Assembly: GCA_003640385.1 (NCBI GenBank)
Contig: RCAB01000095.1
Coordinates: 113,135-177,134 of the forward strand
Source: Setaria digitata
Lineage: Eukaryota > Nematoda > Chromadorea > Rhabditida > Setariidae
Direction of reading: 5' to 3'
Length of the DNA: 64,000 nt
This document shows positions 26,918-39,129 of the stretch, piece after piece. Both the position numbers and the translations under genes were made by a program. Below the pieces are notes generated by a model that saw only the letters and a list, made by a program, of their open reading frames with translations, ran no database searches and was not told the DNA's origin. Numbering within the stretch: position 1 is the first letter of the stretch; every line of letters begins with the position of its first letter.

Positions 26918-26989
26918 TCAGTCTTCATCGAGCATGTCGTGAAGTTTTGCAATGTGGCCAGTCAACTTTTTTTTGATTCCTTTATCCAT
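26918..26989 (-). other. Short coding-like frame of 23 codons
   Basis: The minus strand reads ATG to TGA as MDKGIKKKL followed by TGHIAKLHDMLDED. The C-terminal part is amphipathic and acidic, unlike surrounding AT-rich noise. An acceptor-like AGTAG lies just upstream. It may be a microprotein, a terminal exon or chance. It cannot be joined to the frame at 26722. Confidence 0.22.
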
Positions 26990-28158
26990 TAATTTCTACT
27001 TTTTTTCTGATTCAATCCCTAGTAAGAGGTGGAAAATTCTATAGAAGTGATAGGTGATAAGATATTTTTGATTTTAAGAATTAGATAAGAATCCAAATTA
27101 AAGCCAGCAATACAGCTAAACAGCATAACACAATTTTCAATGCTTAAGAAATGGACAGGAAAAATTAGTCGCATTCAATTAGTTTTCTGATACTACCTAC
27201 AGAAACAATATTAGGTATCAGCTTATTGATTTACAGCTTTATTATTAGGTTATTAATTTAAGTCATTTTTAATTCCCATACATCCAAGATGTCATCCAAA
27301 GTTTTCTAAGATAGTTTGACTATTAATTTCATCACTTATTTTGCCTCTGTTATAATTTGCCTAACTGTATTTGCATCAACTTATTAGGTTTTATGATATT
27401 TTCAAACCAATGAAAGGTTTAAAATCAATCTAGTCATGTTTAGTTTAGTAATTGAAAATTTCACCTCTCATAAGTTAATTTCCAATCTTTCCTATGCATA
27501 TCATCAGTCTTCTCTTCACTGTGCTCAATACAGATGATTTCAATGAATGAGAACTGACTATGGGCATGTAGTGCACTTGTATGGGTTCAAATAAATTATT
27601 TAATTTGTTTGCTTCAATAATTCATTAGTAATTCCTTAAGTTTCTTTGAACTTAATTCGGTTGAAACTTATGTGAGGAATTTGGTCAGAGTTAAGTTAGG
27701 TAATTAGCAAAGCGATATTCAGCCTTAGCCTTATGTTACAGTAAGTCATCTCTAACTTATGCATTATTTTTCATGTTTTATTAAATTTCAGAAGAGATTG
27801 TCCATAAGTTTTTAGAAACAATCTGATCAGCATAAGGTTCATTTAGTCATCAAGATAGACCAATTTTTCACATGTTTCAAAAAAGCATAAATTCCTGAAT
27901 TTTTTTTTTTTTGCAGAAAATAATCTTGCATTTATTCATGCAACTGGTGCCTTGCTGAATTTAAAATATTTCATTATTAACTAAACTATGCTGCAAATTC
28001 TGCCATTTTCGTGGCATTATTATACCCAATATGAAAGATAAAATTTACATAAAATTTTCTCTGAAAAAAAGAAATTTATTCTTCAATACTAATGGAAAAA
28101 TAGTCTTCCAATTTTTTACGGTATAAACTGCTCATTTTTTTTTTTTAGGAATTCGCAG

Positions 28159-31100
28159 ATGTTCTCGGAATGGTATATAATTTCGGGTGTTATTATAATA
28201 TTACTTGTGTTATCCTCTTTAACAATTTCCTTTAATCCAAATGATAAGATTTTGGACCTTACGGATTTCAACGATTCCAGTGTCTTTTCTAAATCAAAAC
28301 AAAACAACATTACTGATACTCATTCTCGTCTTACTACTGATAAAATTACTAATAACACAGAAAGAAATCTTACGGCTCTAATAACAATTACAAATACTAA
28401 TGTCATCAGACATCCAACCAAAGTATGAAAGTTTGCAATTAATTTATAAATAAATTTTTGGACATTTCCATTGCAAAATTGGTCTGTGTTTTTTTCTGTT
28501 TTTAATTGGAAGAGCAATTCATTGCTAAATTTTTGAAAATTTTGAAACAGAAGATGGAGCGAAGCGGTAAACGAAATGTGGCTGACATAAATCGAAACGT
28601 ATCAGAAACGTGTCAACACGTTATGATCATTTGCAATGATGAACCGAAATCAATGATTCCAGTATGCGATAACACCAATCAGACTCATCGTAGTCCTTGT
28701 TCACTTGCTCTGTTTAGCTGTAGAGAATCAAGTTTCCATCCAGTTCATTCTAGGATTCTTGTCCATGTTGGGCCATGCAACATCAAATCACCAGTATTCA
28801 CCTTTGAAGAAGAGGTGAGAATTACTTTTCTGCTTCTGAAGCACTTCTACTATTCGAAGAAGAAGGAGAAGAAAAATCACATAAATTTTACAAACTTTAA
28901 GAAATTTTCAAAACATTCCGCCATATATAAGTGAAATGAAATTGCAAATCTCAGCTTCAAAAAGCTTCAAAATTTTTATTCGCTTCAGTTGCATTACCTT
29001 TTTTTCCGGCTTTTTTACAGTGAACTATTTCAAGTGGAGTGCTTTTAAAATATAGTTAGCAAGCAAGAAATTTATGCAAACAAGTAGGAAGTTGCAGAAG
29101 TACAATTTTTATAATCTAGGTTCGGTACAGGTAATGCGTGGAAACGTGATCAATCTACTAAGAGCTTTCGGATTGAATTAATTTCGGTAGATTTATGTTC
29201 AGCCAAATCGGAGATACACAATGTACTAAAATAAAGTTCATTTCATTGGACGATCGATTAGTGATCGTAGCTGAGTGGATAATGTGCTAAATTTCTTAAA
29301 CTTCAGACTTAGGCAGACAATTTCATGCTTTTTTACAAGTAAATCAGCAACTATATAAATAACATCAAACTGAGAAGTCTTCTCGTTCATAAATTACTAT
29401 TTAACTTATCAACAATGAATTTACTTCAGAATACTTTATTGAAATTTCAGGTCTGCCCTTCAAGATGCTCTGGAAAAAGTAAGCCCGTATGTGATACGAG
29501 GCAACAGACCTATAGAAATTTATGCATTTTCCAGAGGTATAATTGTTTGGAGAGGAAAAATGTAGGTCAATCAATTAATTATAAATCTCGAATTATTGAG
29601 ATGCTAAAATATGCTGTGAAATCCCTCGGAAGCATTAGAATCAATTATTCGTTGTAGTGACACTATGATACATATAACTAATTAATAATGCAATTTCAAA
29701 TTAAATTTCGGCATTATTAATGCCACCATAATTGCTATACTTTGTATGGTTTAGTAAAATTATTTAAATTTTAAAGGATGAGAGTAACGCTTCTTTTTTG
29801 TATGCTTTGGTGGCTTGCAATCAATCACAAGAGAGAACACCAATCGAGAAGCAAACCAAAATGCCCAGTCTCGAAGTATTAGTTATTTGTATCGAGAAAT
29901 CGTACTTCAAAAAGCCAGAACATTTTGAATTGTCTGCTTAATTTCCAAGATCAAAAAAAAATTAACTGATTGGTTGAAAATTTACTCCTTAATTACATTT
30001 AGGAGAAATTTAAATGTCCTAAGCCCAAGAACTGCGATGGCTTGCGACAGCCTGTATGCGACAGCAATGGCCATTGGCATCGGTTAGTAAGAATATATTT
30101 AATGGCAAATTTCAGTTGCAACTGTTTTCAGTTTTGATTTGTATTATTTACAGAAATCAGTGCGCCTTTTTGTGGGCCCAGTGTATTGCTGCACAACATG
30201 GAGAACAATTATCGTTGGCTAATAAACAAACATGCTCCGTTAAAAAAGAGGAAAAAAGAGAGGGGAACTTTAAAAGCAATCCTCAAAAAGGTGTTGTAAA
30301 TTATTTCTACTATCTTAGTTGCTGCTCTGTCGAAAGACTGAAAGAATTTGAATGATAGTGGAAAATGAATGATACAAAGTTCCGCCGTAAATTTCACGTT
30401 AGATTTGCATTTAGCTTCTGCATCACGTAGTTGCTATCGTCAGTGTCCGGATAATTTGACATATGATCCGATATGTGCTACAACTTTTGTCACTTATCCT
30501 AATCGGTGCCTATTTTTGAACGCAAAATGTCGCGACAAAAGTTTGGAACAATTGTACTATGGTCAGTTTAACTACGGGTCTGTACCGTATCATCTTATTC
30601 TTTTCTAAAACACCATAAGACACTAAAAACTGTCAGGTAGTATTCTCGGATAGTTGGGAAAATAAATATTACATTAATTTTATTTTTATTAATTTCCCTT
30701 TTCATTCTTTTGTTGCATTAACAGCTCAAAAATTATTTGGAATGTGCAGGTGAATGTCGAGATTGTCTGACTTCAAACTGTAATGGCACGGCAAGAGAAG
30801 AGGAATCAGATTCCAATTTTGTATGCGATCAAGCTGGCCAGACCAAGAGAAAATGCGAATTTGAAATGTTACGATGTATTTATGAACGAAAATTCGGCTA
30901 TAATATCACCATTGCATATGTTTGTGTTTCACTGTTTACTTCTTAATACATAATTAGGACTTTTAGGTTTTCTCAAAAAACCTAATGAAATCTAGCTTAA
31001 AACAATTAATTTCAAAACAAACCGATTATTTTACTAAACAATTAAGGATGTGTTGAAGTAAGAAATTAGACACCAAGAATGAGAAATTGTAACCGGAAAG

Positions 31101-31674
31101 CATTAATAAAATAGCATGAGTATGGTCCTTACAAAGATGTTTAAAAAGAAATTTTTACAGACAGGAAGATGCTGTCCAACAGAAGAAACGTGTAGATTAT
31201 TAGCTGATGAAAAGGCAAAGATAGAATCAGAAGGACCAGTTTGCGATTCCCGTAATGTAACCCATCGAAATCGTTGCCGTTTCGAGGTTATGTTTGCTAA
31301 AACCAATAAAAAGGGTGAAGTTTCTGTTAAATGAGCAGCATTTACTTTTGCTTTATTTCTTAATTAAAAAAATAACCGAAAAAATTTCAATTTTTTTTCA
31401 AAATTTTAGTAATTTCAACACTCCAAACTTTCTTTAAGGTATATAAATGCCGAGCAGAAAAAATTGCACATTTGAAGATAACATTGTTAAATGAAAATGG
31501 CAGCTGTACAGGTGTTGCACATGTCAAAAGTTTTTCAGAAGGTATCGTTACCATTAATATACTTTTCTATCTTTTCTGTATAACAGTAGTTTATCAGAAA
31601 TAAACTTGAATGCTTTTATCATGTAGAAATTTCAGCAAAATGATAAACCACCAGTCAATGTAGAAGAAAACTAA
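28159..31674 (+). CDS. Secreted multi-Kazal protein (six Kazal-type domains)
   Basis: Ten exons (28159-28422, 28551-28814, 29451-29561, 30003-30082, 30154-30290, 30415-30561, 30750-30919, 31161-31286, 31439-31522, 31636-31674) join in phase into 473 residues. The ATG follows a pyrimidine-rich acceptor at 28148, a likely trans-splice site. Residues 5-25 (WYIISGVIIILLVLSSLTIS) form a signal peptide or anchor; a Thr/Asn-rich linker with several N-glycosylation sites follows. Six Kazal-type Cys patterns then appear, each with a core like PVCD....TH.N.C, for example PVCDTRQQTYRNLC, PICATTFVTYPNRC and PVCDSRNVTHRNRC. Kazal domains are extracellular serine-protease inhibitors or structural follistatin-like modules; the partner is unknown. 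The terminal exon adds QNDKPPVNVEEN and an AATAAA lies near 31714. The alternative is that exon 9 joins the downstream Kazal exons as one 13-domain protein, but no in-phase junction with good sites was found. Confidence 0.72.
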
Positions 31675-31756
31675 TGACTTATCAGTAATTTTTTATCACA
31701 GCACAAAATTATCTAATAAAGTATTGACCAAACTTAGTATTCGAAAAGTTAAAGAT

Positions 31757-34700
31757 ATGGAGGGAGAAACGAAATGTGATAGCGTTGTTGAATGTGATGA
31801 ACGCTATGATCCTGTTTGTGGTACTGATGGAATTACGTATCTTAATCGATGTCGTTTCATTAAGACTAAATGTCATGATAAGTTTGTTTATTGGTCTTAT
31901 CATTTTTATCTCTTTTTTAAAGAAACAAAACCAAAGAGAGCAAAAATTTTGTTTAATCGCTTTTCGGAATAAAAATTAGTAATTAGACCATTTGCTTTCA
32001 TTTAAATTATAAATAATATTTCGAGGTCTTTGCTCTCTTAGCCTTTTAAAATTTCTTTTCTTAACAAATAGATGAAAAAACTGTTATTGAGGAACTGATA
32101 ACTTGCTTTATTGGATAGAAAAAATATTTATTAAATTATTATGATTTAACAACTTGTCCCGATACATTTCATGGCTTTTTTTATATGAACAATTGTCGCG
32201 TATCGTAAATCAAATTCGTTCAGAAAACAGCTGTCTTTTAATAAATTTATTCTTTAATAAATTTAATCTATCTTTAATAGATTTCATCTTTTATCTGAAC
32301 AATTGTTGCGTATCGTAAATCAAATTCGTTCAGAAAACAGCTGTCTTTTAATAAATTTATTCTTTAATAAATTTAATCTATCTTTAATAGATTTCATCTT
32401 TTATCTGAACAATTGTTGCGTATCGTAAATCAAATTCGTTCAGAAAACAGCTGTCTTTTAATAAATTTATTCTTTAATAAATTTAATCTATCTTTAATAG
32501 ATGAAATCTATTAAAGATAGATTAAATTTTTAACAAATTTTTGGTGAATTTAAAGATGAAGCACCATCAATCTTTTTTGACACAAGCAACATTTTAATAA
32601 TTTCCTTTGAGCAGTGAATTTGACTATCGAGCCATCGGCCTCTGTTTCCACTCAATGAAATAGAAATTCAACTCTTCCACGTTTTGAATTGTAAAAAATG
32701 ACTACTTGTGAAGTCAAGTGGTGCAATTTTGCAATCCATTTCTAATAAGTTAATTACTAATTTCTAATAAGTTAATTACTTTCTAATAAGTTAATTACTT
32801 ATATCAGATATAAGAACCTTTCTAAGCATTATAAAATAGGATGATCTTCCTAAAAGGTTACTTTCAGTTCCCTATTAATGGCCTACAAGGGAGAATGCTG
32901 CACAAATAAATGCGAGCAGCACTGGGCACCGGTATGTGACAATCGTAATGTTACTCATCTAGTAAGTTATGCTGCATTTCATTTAATTAAATTGATTTTA
33001 ATATGATCTTTGATAAAATTGTAACTTTTATGCAAGCCTATTTATTACTTGTAGAACTTATGCACGTTCAGCATGCACAATTGTACTGCCGCACGACGTG
33101 ATCAGCAACCACTGAGTATTGTTAGCTACACGGCGTGCACCACTGAGGCATGCAGTATGGAGTGCAAGCAAGACGACGATCAGCCTGTTTGCGGCTCAAA
33201 CGGTATCAGGATCTTCACTTTTAAACGACTTTGATGACATTGTTTAGAGCAGAACAAAAACGGTTTTCTTCAGTTTTATTTTTGGTGCTGAAAAATGCCA
33301 GGAAAATAAGAACTATCAAGACTGGTCCTTGCATCTCCAACTTGATGGCGGCATAGTGATGTTGTTTTTGAGAGTTATTTTAGGTGTAACATATCGAAAT
33401 GAATGCGAATTAAACATTGCAATTTGTGGACTTAAGCAACAAGTTGACCGGTGGAATCTGGAAAGGAATGAAGAAATGAAACTGGAACTCGACTATAAAG
33501 GTCAAGTAACTTTTCATCTGAACTAGTGCATTCAAACTTTTCAGAAATCCCAGAAAAAATGAGAATGAATTTTTTGTCTGAACATTTCACAGATGCTATA
33601 AAAACGAATCTTCCAGATATTTCGCGACTGTTATTATGAACACAATTTTATCACTTTCTAGGAATTATTTAATTTTGAAAATTGATTTCAATATCGAGAA
33701 ACTTACAGGAAAGTGCTGCGAGGATATTACTGCCAAATGCGATAATACTGCCAGCTCGTCAGCTGTTTGTGATAGCGAAGGTCACACACATATTAATATA
33801 TGCGAGTACGAAAGGGCAGCGTGTCTTTCACGGAAACGTTTTAGAACTAATTTGACAATTCGATATTGGGGTGAATGTTGCGTGGACAACTGTCACGAGG
33901 AACAGGTAGGAACGAAACTTTGCGACGATGCAGAAACAACGCATGAGAGTTGGTGCAAATTTAGGTATTTCATGTTTGCTTCATTATCAGTTCAATGATC
34001 GATTCATCACGTACGCTCAAGGTCAAACCAATCTAACCACTCGGGTTCTAGCGTATATGTAATATTGTGATTCGTAATTCTATCATATATGGAGCTTATA
34101 CTTTTCAAGTTTGCTTATCTCAGAATCATTTTATTTCATATTTATTTGATCAAAAATTTAAAAATTCCGAACTTCAGATGTGACATTTTTATTCCCAATA
34201 TTTTGTAGTATCACAATGACATTATGAAACATAATTCTGGAAGTTATATATGGAACTTATCATTTTTCGAAATAATGTCTTCAATGATCTAGTTCTTCTA
34301 GGCGAAGTCTATAGACTGATAGCTGACTTATAACTTCTAGGCTAGCAAAATGCGAATTACATCGTCGCAATAACCGCACATTGCAAGTGGCCTACATGGG
34401 TGAATGCTGTAAGATATCACATGACGAAAAATGCGCTAATAGCGGACCTGTCTGTGATAGCGATGGGATAACTCACATAAATTTGTGCATTTTTCGACAT
34501 AAACAGTGCTTAATGAACCGAACAAAGAATAAATTAATTAAGATAGCTTATCACGGTAAGTATCTAAGTAGTCGAAATATATGGTACTATGTTAAGAGAC
34601 ATGTCATAAGTTAAACTAAGTTATAAGCTAGGGTACAAATTATATTATCAAAGTCGCCCACGTATAAATAACGCAATAGCTGTGTGCTACGATAAAAATA

Positions 34701-35024
34701 ATTAGCTTCTGATTAATTTTCGGTGAATGCTGCCTTGCTGATAAGAATTGCACCAATGATTGGATACCAGTATGTGATCAACAGGGAACGACATTCTCTA
34801 ATCGATGTTATTTCGATGCTAGAAAATGCCTGTTAGCTAGAACGTTCGTTTCATTGTGAAAGTTTTGCTTAGTATTTTTCAAATTTAAAATTCTGAATTT
34901 TCAATGATTAAATTATTGAAGTGCTTAGGACAATTTCAGAAGTAATATAACATTAATGCTTACCGAATGTCAGCAGAAAGCAGATCTGGAAGTTCCTGGC
35001 ACTGCAATAAGAAGCCGATTATAA
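31757..35024 (+). CDS. Multi-Kazal protein, downstream part (seven Kazal-type domains)
   Basis: Eight exons (31757-31881, 32868-32961, 33055-33202, 33384-33500, 33709-33964, 34341-34555, 34723-34847, 34929-35024) join in phase into 391 residues. The first domain has a canonical Kazal core, YDPVCGTDGITYLNRCRF. Six more follow, linked by a repeated Y.GEC junction (AYKGECC, YKGKCC, YWGECC, YMGECC, YHGECC), and the last ends LTEC followed by a short tail. Introns cut inside the domains, so exons are not domain units. No signal peptide is visible after the ATG used here, so either a first exon is missing or this is the 3' half of the preceding gene. The seventh exon (34723) lacks an AG acceptor: the sequence is TTTTCG|GTGAATG, although phase and protein pattern fit exactly. 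Intron 1 spans a 110-bp tandem repeat. Function as protease inhibitor is inferred from the family. Confidence 0.68.
32181..32529. repeat. 110-bp tandem repeat ending in a 24-bp palindrome
   Basis: Three copies with period 110 begin near 32181, 32291 and 32401; the marker TATCTGAACAATTGTTGCG recurs at that spacing, and copy 1 has a few changes. The third copy turns into a perfect inverted repeat: 32479-32502 is the reverse complement of 32506-32529 with the spacer GAA. It lies in an intron of the downstream Kazal model. Confidence 0.92.
32740..32800. repeat. Short tandem repeat, three copies
   Basis: TTTCTAATAAGTTAATTAC occurs three times in a row with unit spacing of about 18-22 bp, just upstream of the Kazal exon at 32868. 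Confidence 0.8.
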
Positions 35025-36354
35025 GAATATTTCGGAATGAGACTTCCTAATCTGATAATCGAAGAACAGAAAGGAGATGTTAATCTTGTTATAGTTAAAT
35101 GGAAGTACTGATAATAATGTTCACTTTGATTCCGAATGCTTTCTTTTTTTATTGGTTTTCTTCTTTGTAAGTATATTTGTTTTATAGATTTTGAAAATTT
35201 TTGGTAATTCATAAAAATTAGTAATAGCAAAATTTTTAACGACTATATTTGTCCTGCTTTCTGATATTTTATCATTAATATTATAATTCTGCTTTCTTAT
35301 AGATCTAATTCATACTGCTGTCTCTAGTCTCTCATTTCTAATTTTAAAACTCGAGTACTTTTTTCTTAAATTAGCGAACATATAAATGAAATTACATATT
35401 AACTACCTTCAGGTAATTAATATGATATTTGTTTATCTTTTATTTCTATCTGAATCGAGAAGTTCTCATTCAGCTTCAATATTTTTAAATTTTCATCTCA
35501 TATAAGCCTTTAGAAGTTTTATTGCTTTCTTCTCTCAAATCAATTTGAACATAAATTTATTTCTTTATGCTATGAAAGTATTCATGTTGCGATAAGATTA
35601 CGATTTGATATATTCGGTAATAGACAATAACATAAACCAAGTTTTTCGAAACTGGATTCATGCTAAACTTCGGTTCAGTTCAAGTAATTTTATTCGACTT
35701 CTCCGTGCCTTTTTTTTGATATCGTATCGATAACTATCCAGGCTTGATGAAGCTTGGTAAATTCAGTTAGGTATTTCGCTTTCTAGTGGATAATTTACCT
35801 TTTCGACCAGTAATACTGTTAATTCTTATACCTGAGAGGATCTGAGGCTAAAAGAAAAAAAGTTTGCCCAAATCATTTGGCTGAAAGACAAAGGATCGTT
35901 ACAGAGAATGCAGTACTTCTCATTCCTTAGACGCTTCGCACGTCAAAAATTGATTAAATGAAAAAGAAATTTTTCAAATGCCACAGCATGTCGATCGATA
36001 AAAATCAATGGAAATCCAAAGGGTTTGCAGGTCATTGTGCAGTTGACCTTTTGCATGAATTGCAAATTAGTTGCTCTATTATCCTGACATTTCTCGGATA
36101 ACTTCTGTGATTACGTGAACTGCTGAGTTGCTTTGATTGCTCACAAAGTATCCACGTAATCTTTTGGCTTTATTATTCCCTACCGCCATTACGATCGTTT
36201 TCTAGGTGGAAAATTTGGCAAAAAAGCTGATAGTGATAAACTCTCGATCCTCCTGCAAATAAACTCTTTTGCATTGTGCTTACTAAATTAGAGTACTAGA
36301 GAAGATATCAGTTGAAATGTTCGAAAACGGGACTGGCAGCTTATAAAAAGGCTG

Positions 36355-36591
36355 TTACCTTATCACTTCTGTGCTTCCCAGCCCTATTACCTCCAGCTCA
36401 CACTCAGTCTCAGCCAAAGAATGCAGAACATCGAACTCCAACTCTCTGCCACCTGTAACCGACCTTTCCTCCCGTCTTGACCAGGCTTGTTCCCGAGCTA
36501 ATCTGTACCCTTGCAGCCTCATCAGTACACTCTCTGCTACCGATTGATTACTGCTTGTTGATTGCTCGGCTTCATTGCTTATCCATCCAGG
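36355..36591 (-). other. Uncertain open frame, 79 codons
   Basis: The minus strand is open from 36591 to a TAA at 36355-36357. It includes MRLQGYRLAREQAWSRREE and an acidic, Leu-rich tail with SLAETECELEVIGLG. Charged composition favours coding, but the plus strand is also open for 104 codons over the same segment and no splice partners were found. The block is richer in C and T than its flanks. Confidence 0.22.
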
Positions 36592-38321
36592 CTATTCTTT
36601 GCTCTTTTCCAGCAGTCTCTTTGCTCTCATTTACACTTTACAATATTCCTTTTCCCATTCAGATTAATTTCATTAGCATCTCATTCCTCACTTGCATTCC
36701 CTGTAACGTGAATTCGTCTGAATGGCCACGACGATTCATTCTGTCTTACCTAAGCCTGGATCCATTGAGAAAAAAACGAGTCTACGGATAGGTAGACTGA
36801 GTGATGTGATCAGATGGCAATAATCGCTCTGAAATCTTCTGATATGAAAAGTTGATGCCTAAAGTACAATGCTGTCATCACTGCAAGGTGGCCAAAAAAT
36901 TTAGGCCAGTTTTTTTCCAAACAAACTTTATGTAATTTTGGTCAGTTATTGAATTAGTTCATCACTGCAATTTAATTATACTCGGAGTTAATTTAATTTC
37001 CGAATATAATTGCATTTTCTGTTAAAATAATTCCATAGCAGTACGAAACCGACGAAATTCTACTCGCATCCGTTCATAATTGCTTTTGTTTTTTTTTTCC
37101 TTTTCGTTTTGTACTGTGTGAAATCAAGTTTGCAACCGGAAATATTGCCATGAGAAAAAGACGTGCTAATTGTTGTTCATTCTGGTTCTGCCCGTTTCTT
37201 TTTCTGATTCCGTACCGTTTAATTTGTTAAGGCTAGACTATCAAAGTCGATTCCTTTCAGTCCTCTCTATTTTGCTAGATTGGATTCCTCTACTCGCTCA
37301 GCGATTCGTGACATCTCTCTTTCCCTCAAATAAAGTTGAAAATAAACTTCAGGAACTTTTTTCTATTATCATTTAAGAGTATTCGATAGGCATTTTATTA
37401 ATCTTCCTCTTATGTTTATTCTTTTCTTTTGTATTTTATTACTGAATTAAACTAAAAAGCAAATATAATCCTAAAATTTTCTGTCCAATTTTAAGAAATC
37501 CACAATTAATTTTGCTTTCATCTAATTAAAGAAAACGATCATTCGAGATGGTTATTGTTTTCCAGGAATATAGAAAAAGAGAAAGTCTTCGGAAGTTTAT
37601 TACTCAAAAAAGTAAAGGATGAAATGAAAACATGTTGCATTAGTTAGTTTATTTGAATGAAATGTAGTTGAACATTTGGCTCTTAATTAACAATCCCTTG
37701 TACACATACTACTCTTATTGCTGGCCACTTTTGAAAACTTTTATTTTGTTCAGCTATATCACTATCACTAGCACAAAACGGCACTATTATCACCTCTGAA
37801 CCCTACGGACTGGTTTTTAACACCTTTTCTACTCCCTTCCTTTCTCCCTCCCTCTTTCCCTTTATTACAAAAATTTCAAAAATCCATCACTTCTGTTGGC
37901 ACAATCTGAATCATCGAAATTTCATTTCACTGCAATAATTAAATGGTTTCGTCCTAACTAATCTGATTATTAATCATCTTAATTTCTTAACGATTGAACT
38001 GAAACGACAGCAGCAGCAGGTAAGTGTTGAACAGCAGTTTTCAGCATCAAATAAGATCAATTCCTTTCAATTTTCATTTCATTTCCCTTCACTCTTCCTC
38101 CCATCTAATTATATATTTAGTCGTATCGGCCATAGTTGTTTGTTATAGTTTGATAAGTTATCTATTCCTATATCTTTCCTTTTCCTTTCGCTGATCAGCT
38201 CTCAGCTACTACAGCTGTTTGGTAAGAAATTGTCTTGCTTGAGGTGAATGTAGCTTTGTTGATAAACTTCATTTTTAATACTTCACAATATTTGCATTCC
38301 GAATATCATAATTATCAACAG

Positions 38322-38420
38322 AGTTATCAGTATCATGACTACCTATCACCGTCACGAGTATCATCATTGCGGCACCACCATCATCATCATAATCATCACA
38401 ATCACCACGTTCATGCTTAA
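38322..38420 (+). other. Possible terminal exon with His-rich tail
   Basis: After ATTATCAACAG an open phase-0 frame reads SYQYHDYLSPSRVSSLR followed by a tail of CAC/CAT codons with a few Asn, ending VHA and TAA. It could be the last exon of an unrecognised gene or only an expanded CAT/CAC simple repeat. No upstream exon was confirmed. Confidence 0.25.
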
Positions 38421-38489
38421 TTATCAAGAATTTAGTAACGCCTGCAAGTAGAAATAAATTAATTTTTATAGTTTGTTATGTTTATAGTT

Positions 38490-38622
38490 TATTTTTTATT
38501 TTAATTATATTGATTGGGTATGTCATCTTTCTCCATTCCTCTCTTNGAAATAATAAGTGATTGATACTTTTTTATTTTAATTATATTGATTGGGTATGTC
38601 ATCTTTCTCCATTCCTCTCTTT
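38490..38622. repeat. Direct duplication of about 55 bp flanking a single N
   Basis: The sequence around TTTTAATTATATTGATTGGG to CTCCATTCCTCTCTT occurs on both sides of the N at 38546, with about 20 bp of unrelated sequence after the N. Likely an assembly join. Confidence 0.8.
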
Positions 38623-39129
38623 TTATGTCACGTAATTATTCATTTCTTGACTTAACTATTTTAATTTTATTGCTAATTTCGAAATTATTTGGTGCACTTT
38701 CCTTAATTACTGCTATGATTAATTTCTCACTTTGTTTAATTGCTCGCTTTTTAGGTCCTTTATATTCATTAGTCGATTCATTAATTTTAGCTGTTTTTTT
38801 CCAAAGAAGGCTGCTCTTCCTTCTCTTGTAATATTTTATTATTTCTTTCCCGATTTCCTCCGAAAATTTTTCCTTTCATCTTTTACATACTTCGGTTCTC
38901 TTTATCTCCCTTCATCAAAATATCCCCAACATTTGATATTTTCAAACAATTATCAAAAGATGATATCATGCTTGCTTTAATCAGTTAAAAGAATTTTCTT
39001 CTCCACTTTTATGGATTGACATGCAAATGATATCATTTGAGTTGTTATCACTGAGCAAAGTATTTGTTGCGTTACTCAGTCTATCCGAAAAAGTCGTCTT
39101 TTCAATTTTAAGGCCTTTATAAGCTGGAA

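Larger units (their letters stand above)
16850..28158. other. Long gene-poor region
   Basis: About 11.3 kb of AT-rich DNA. It includes a (GT)n-(TA)n microsatellite near 19110-19185, poly-A tracts near 21369 and 25100, a 10-bp hairpin at 24985-25006, and two short coding-like pieces on the minus strand at 26722-26783 and 26918-26989. No complete gene was found. It may contain the globin promoter on its left and the Kazal promoter on its right. Longer open frames, such as the minus frame at 23813-24007, have no splice context that confirms them. Confidence 0.5.
35025..39129. other. Intergenic region between Kazal locus and protease
   Basis: About 4.1 kb. A pyrimidine-rich, less AT-rich block at 36350-36790 carries long open frames on both strands. 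A His-rich possible exon lies at 38322-38420, and a single-N duplication at 38490-38622. A short exon-like string ending in four Gln codons at a GTAAGT donor occurs near 37985-38020. No complete gene could be assembled. Confidence 0.45.

Noticed and set aside
32074..32117. Short frame EKTVIEELITCFIG* as the end of a Kazal domain
   Set aside because: It needs a phase-1 donor that does not exist; joining to the exon at 32868 is in phase and gives the family's Y.GEC junction.
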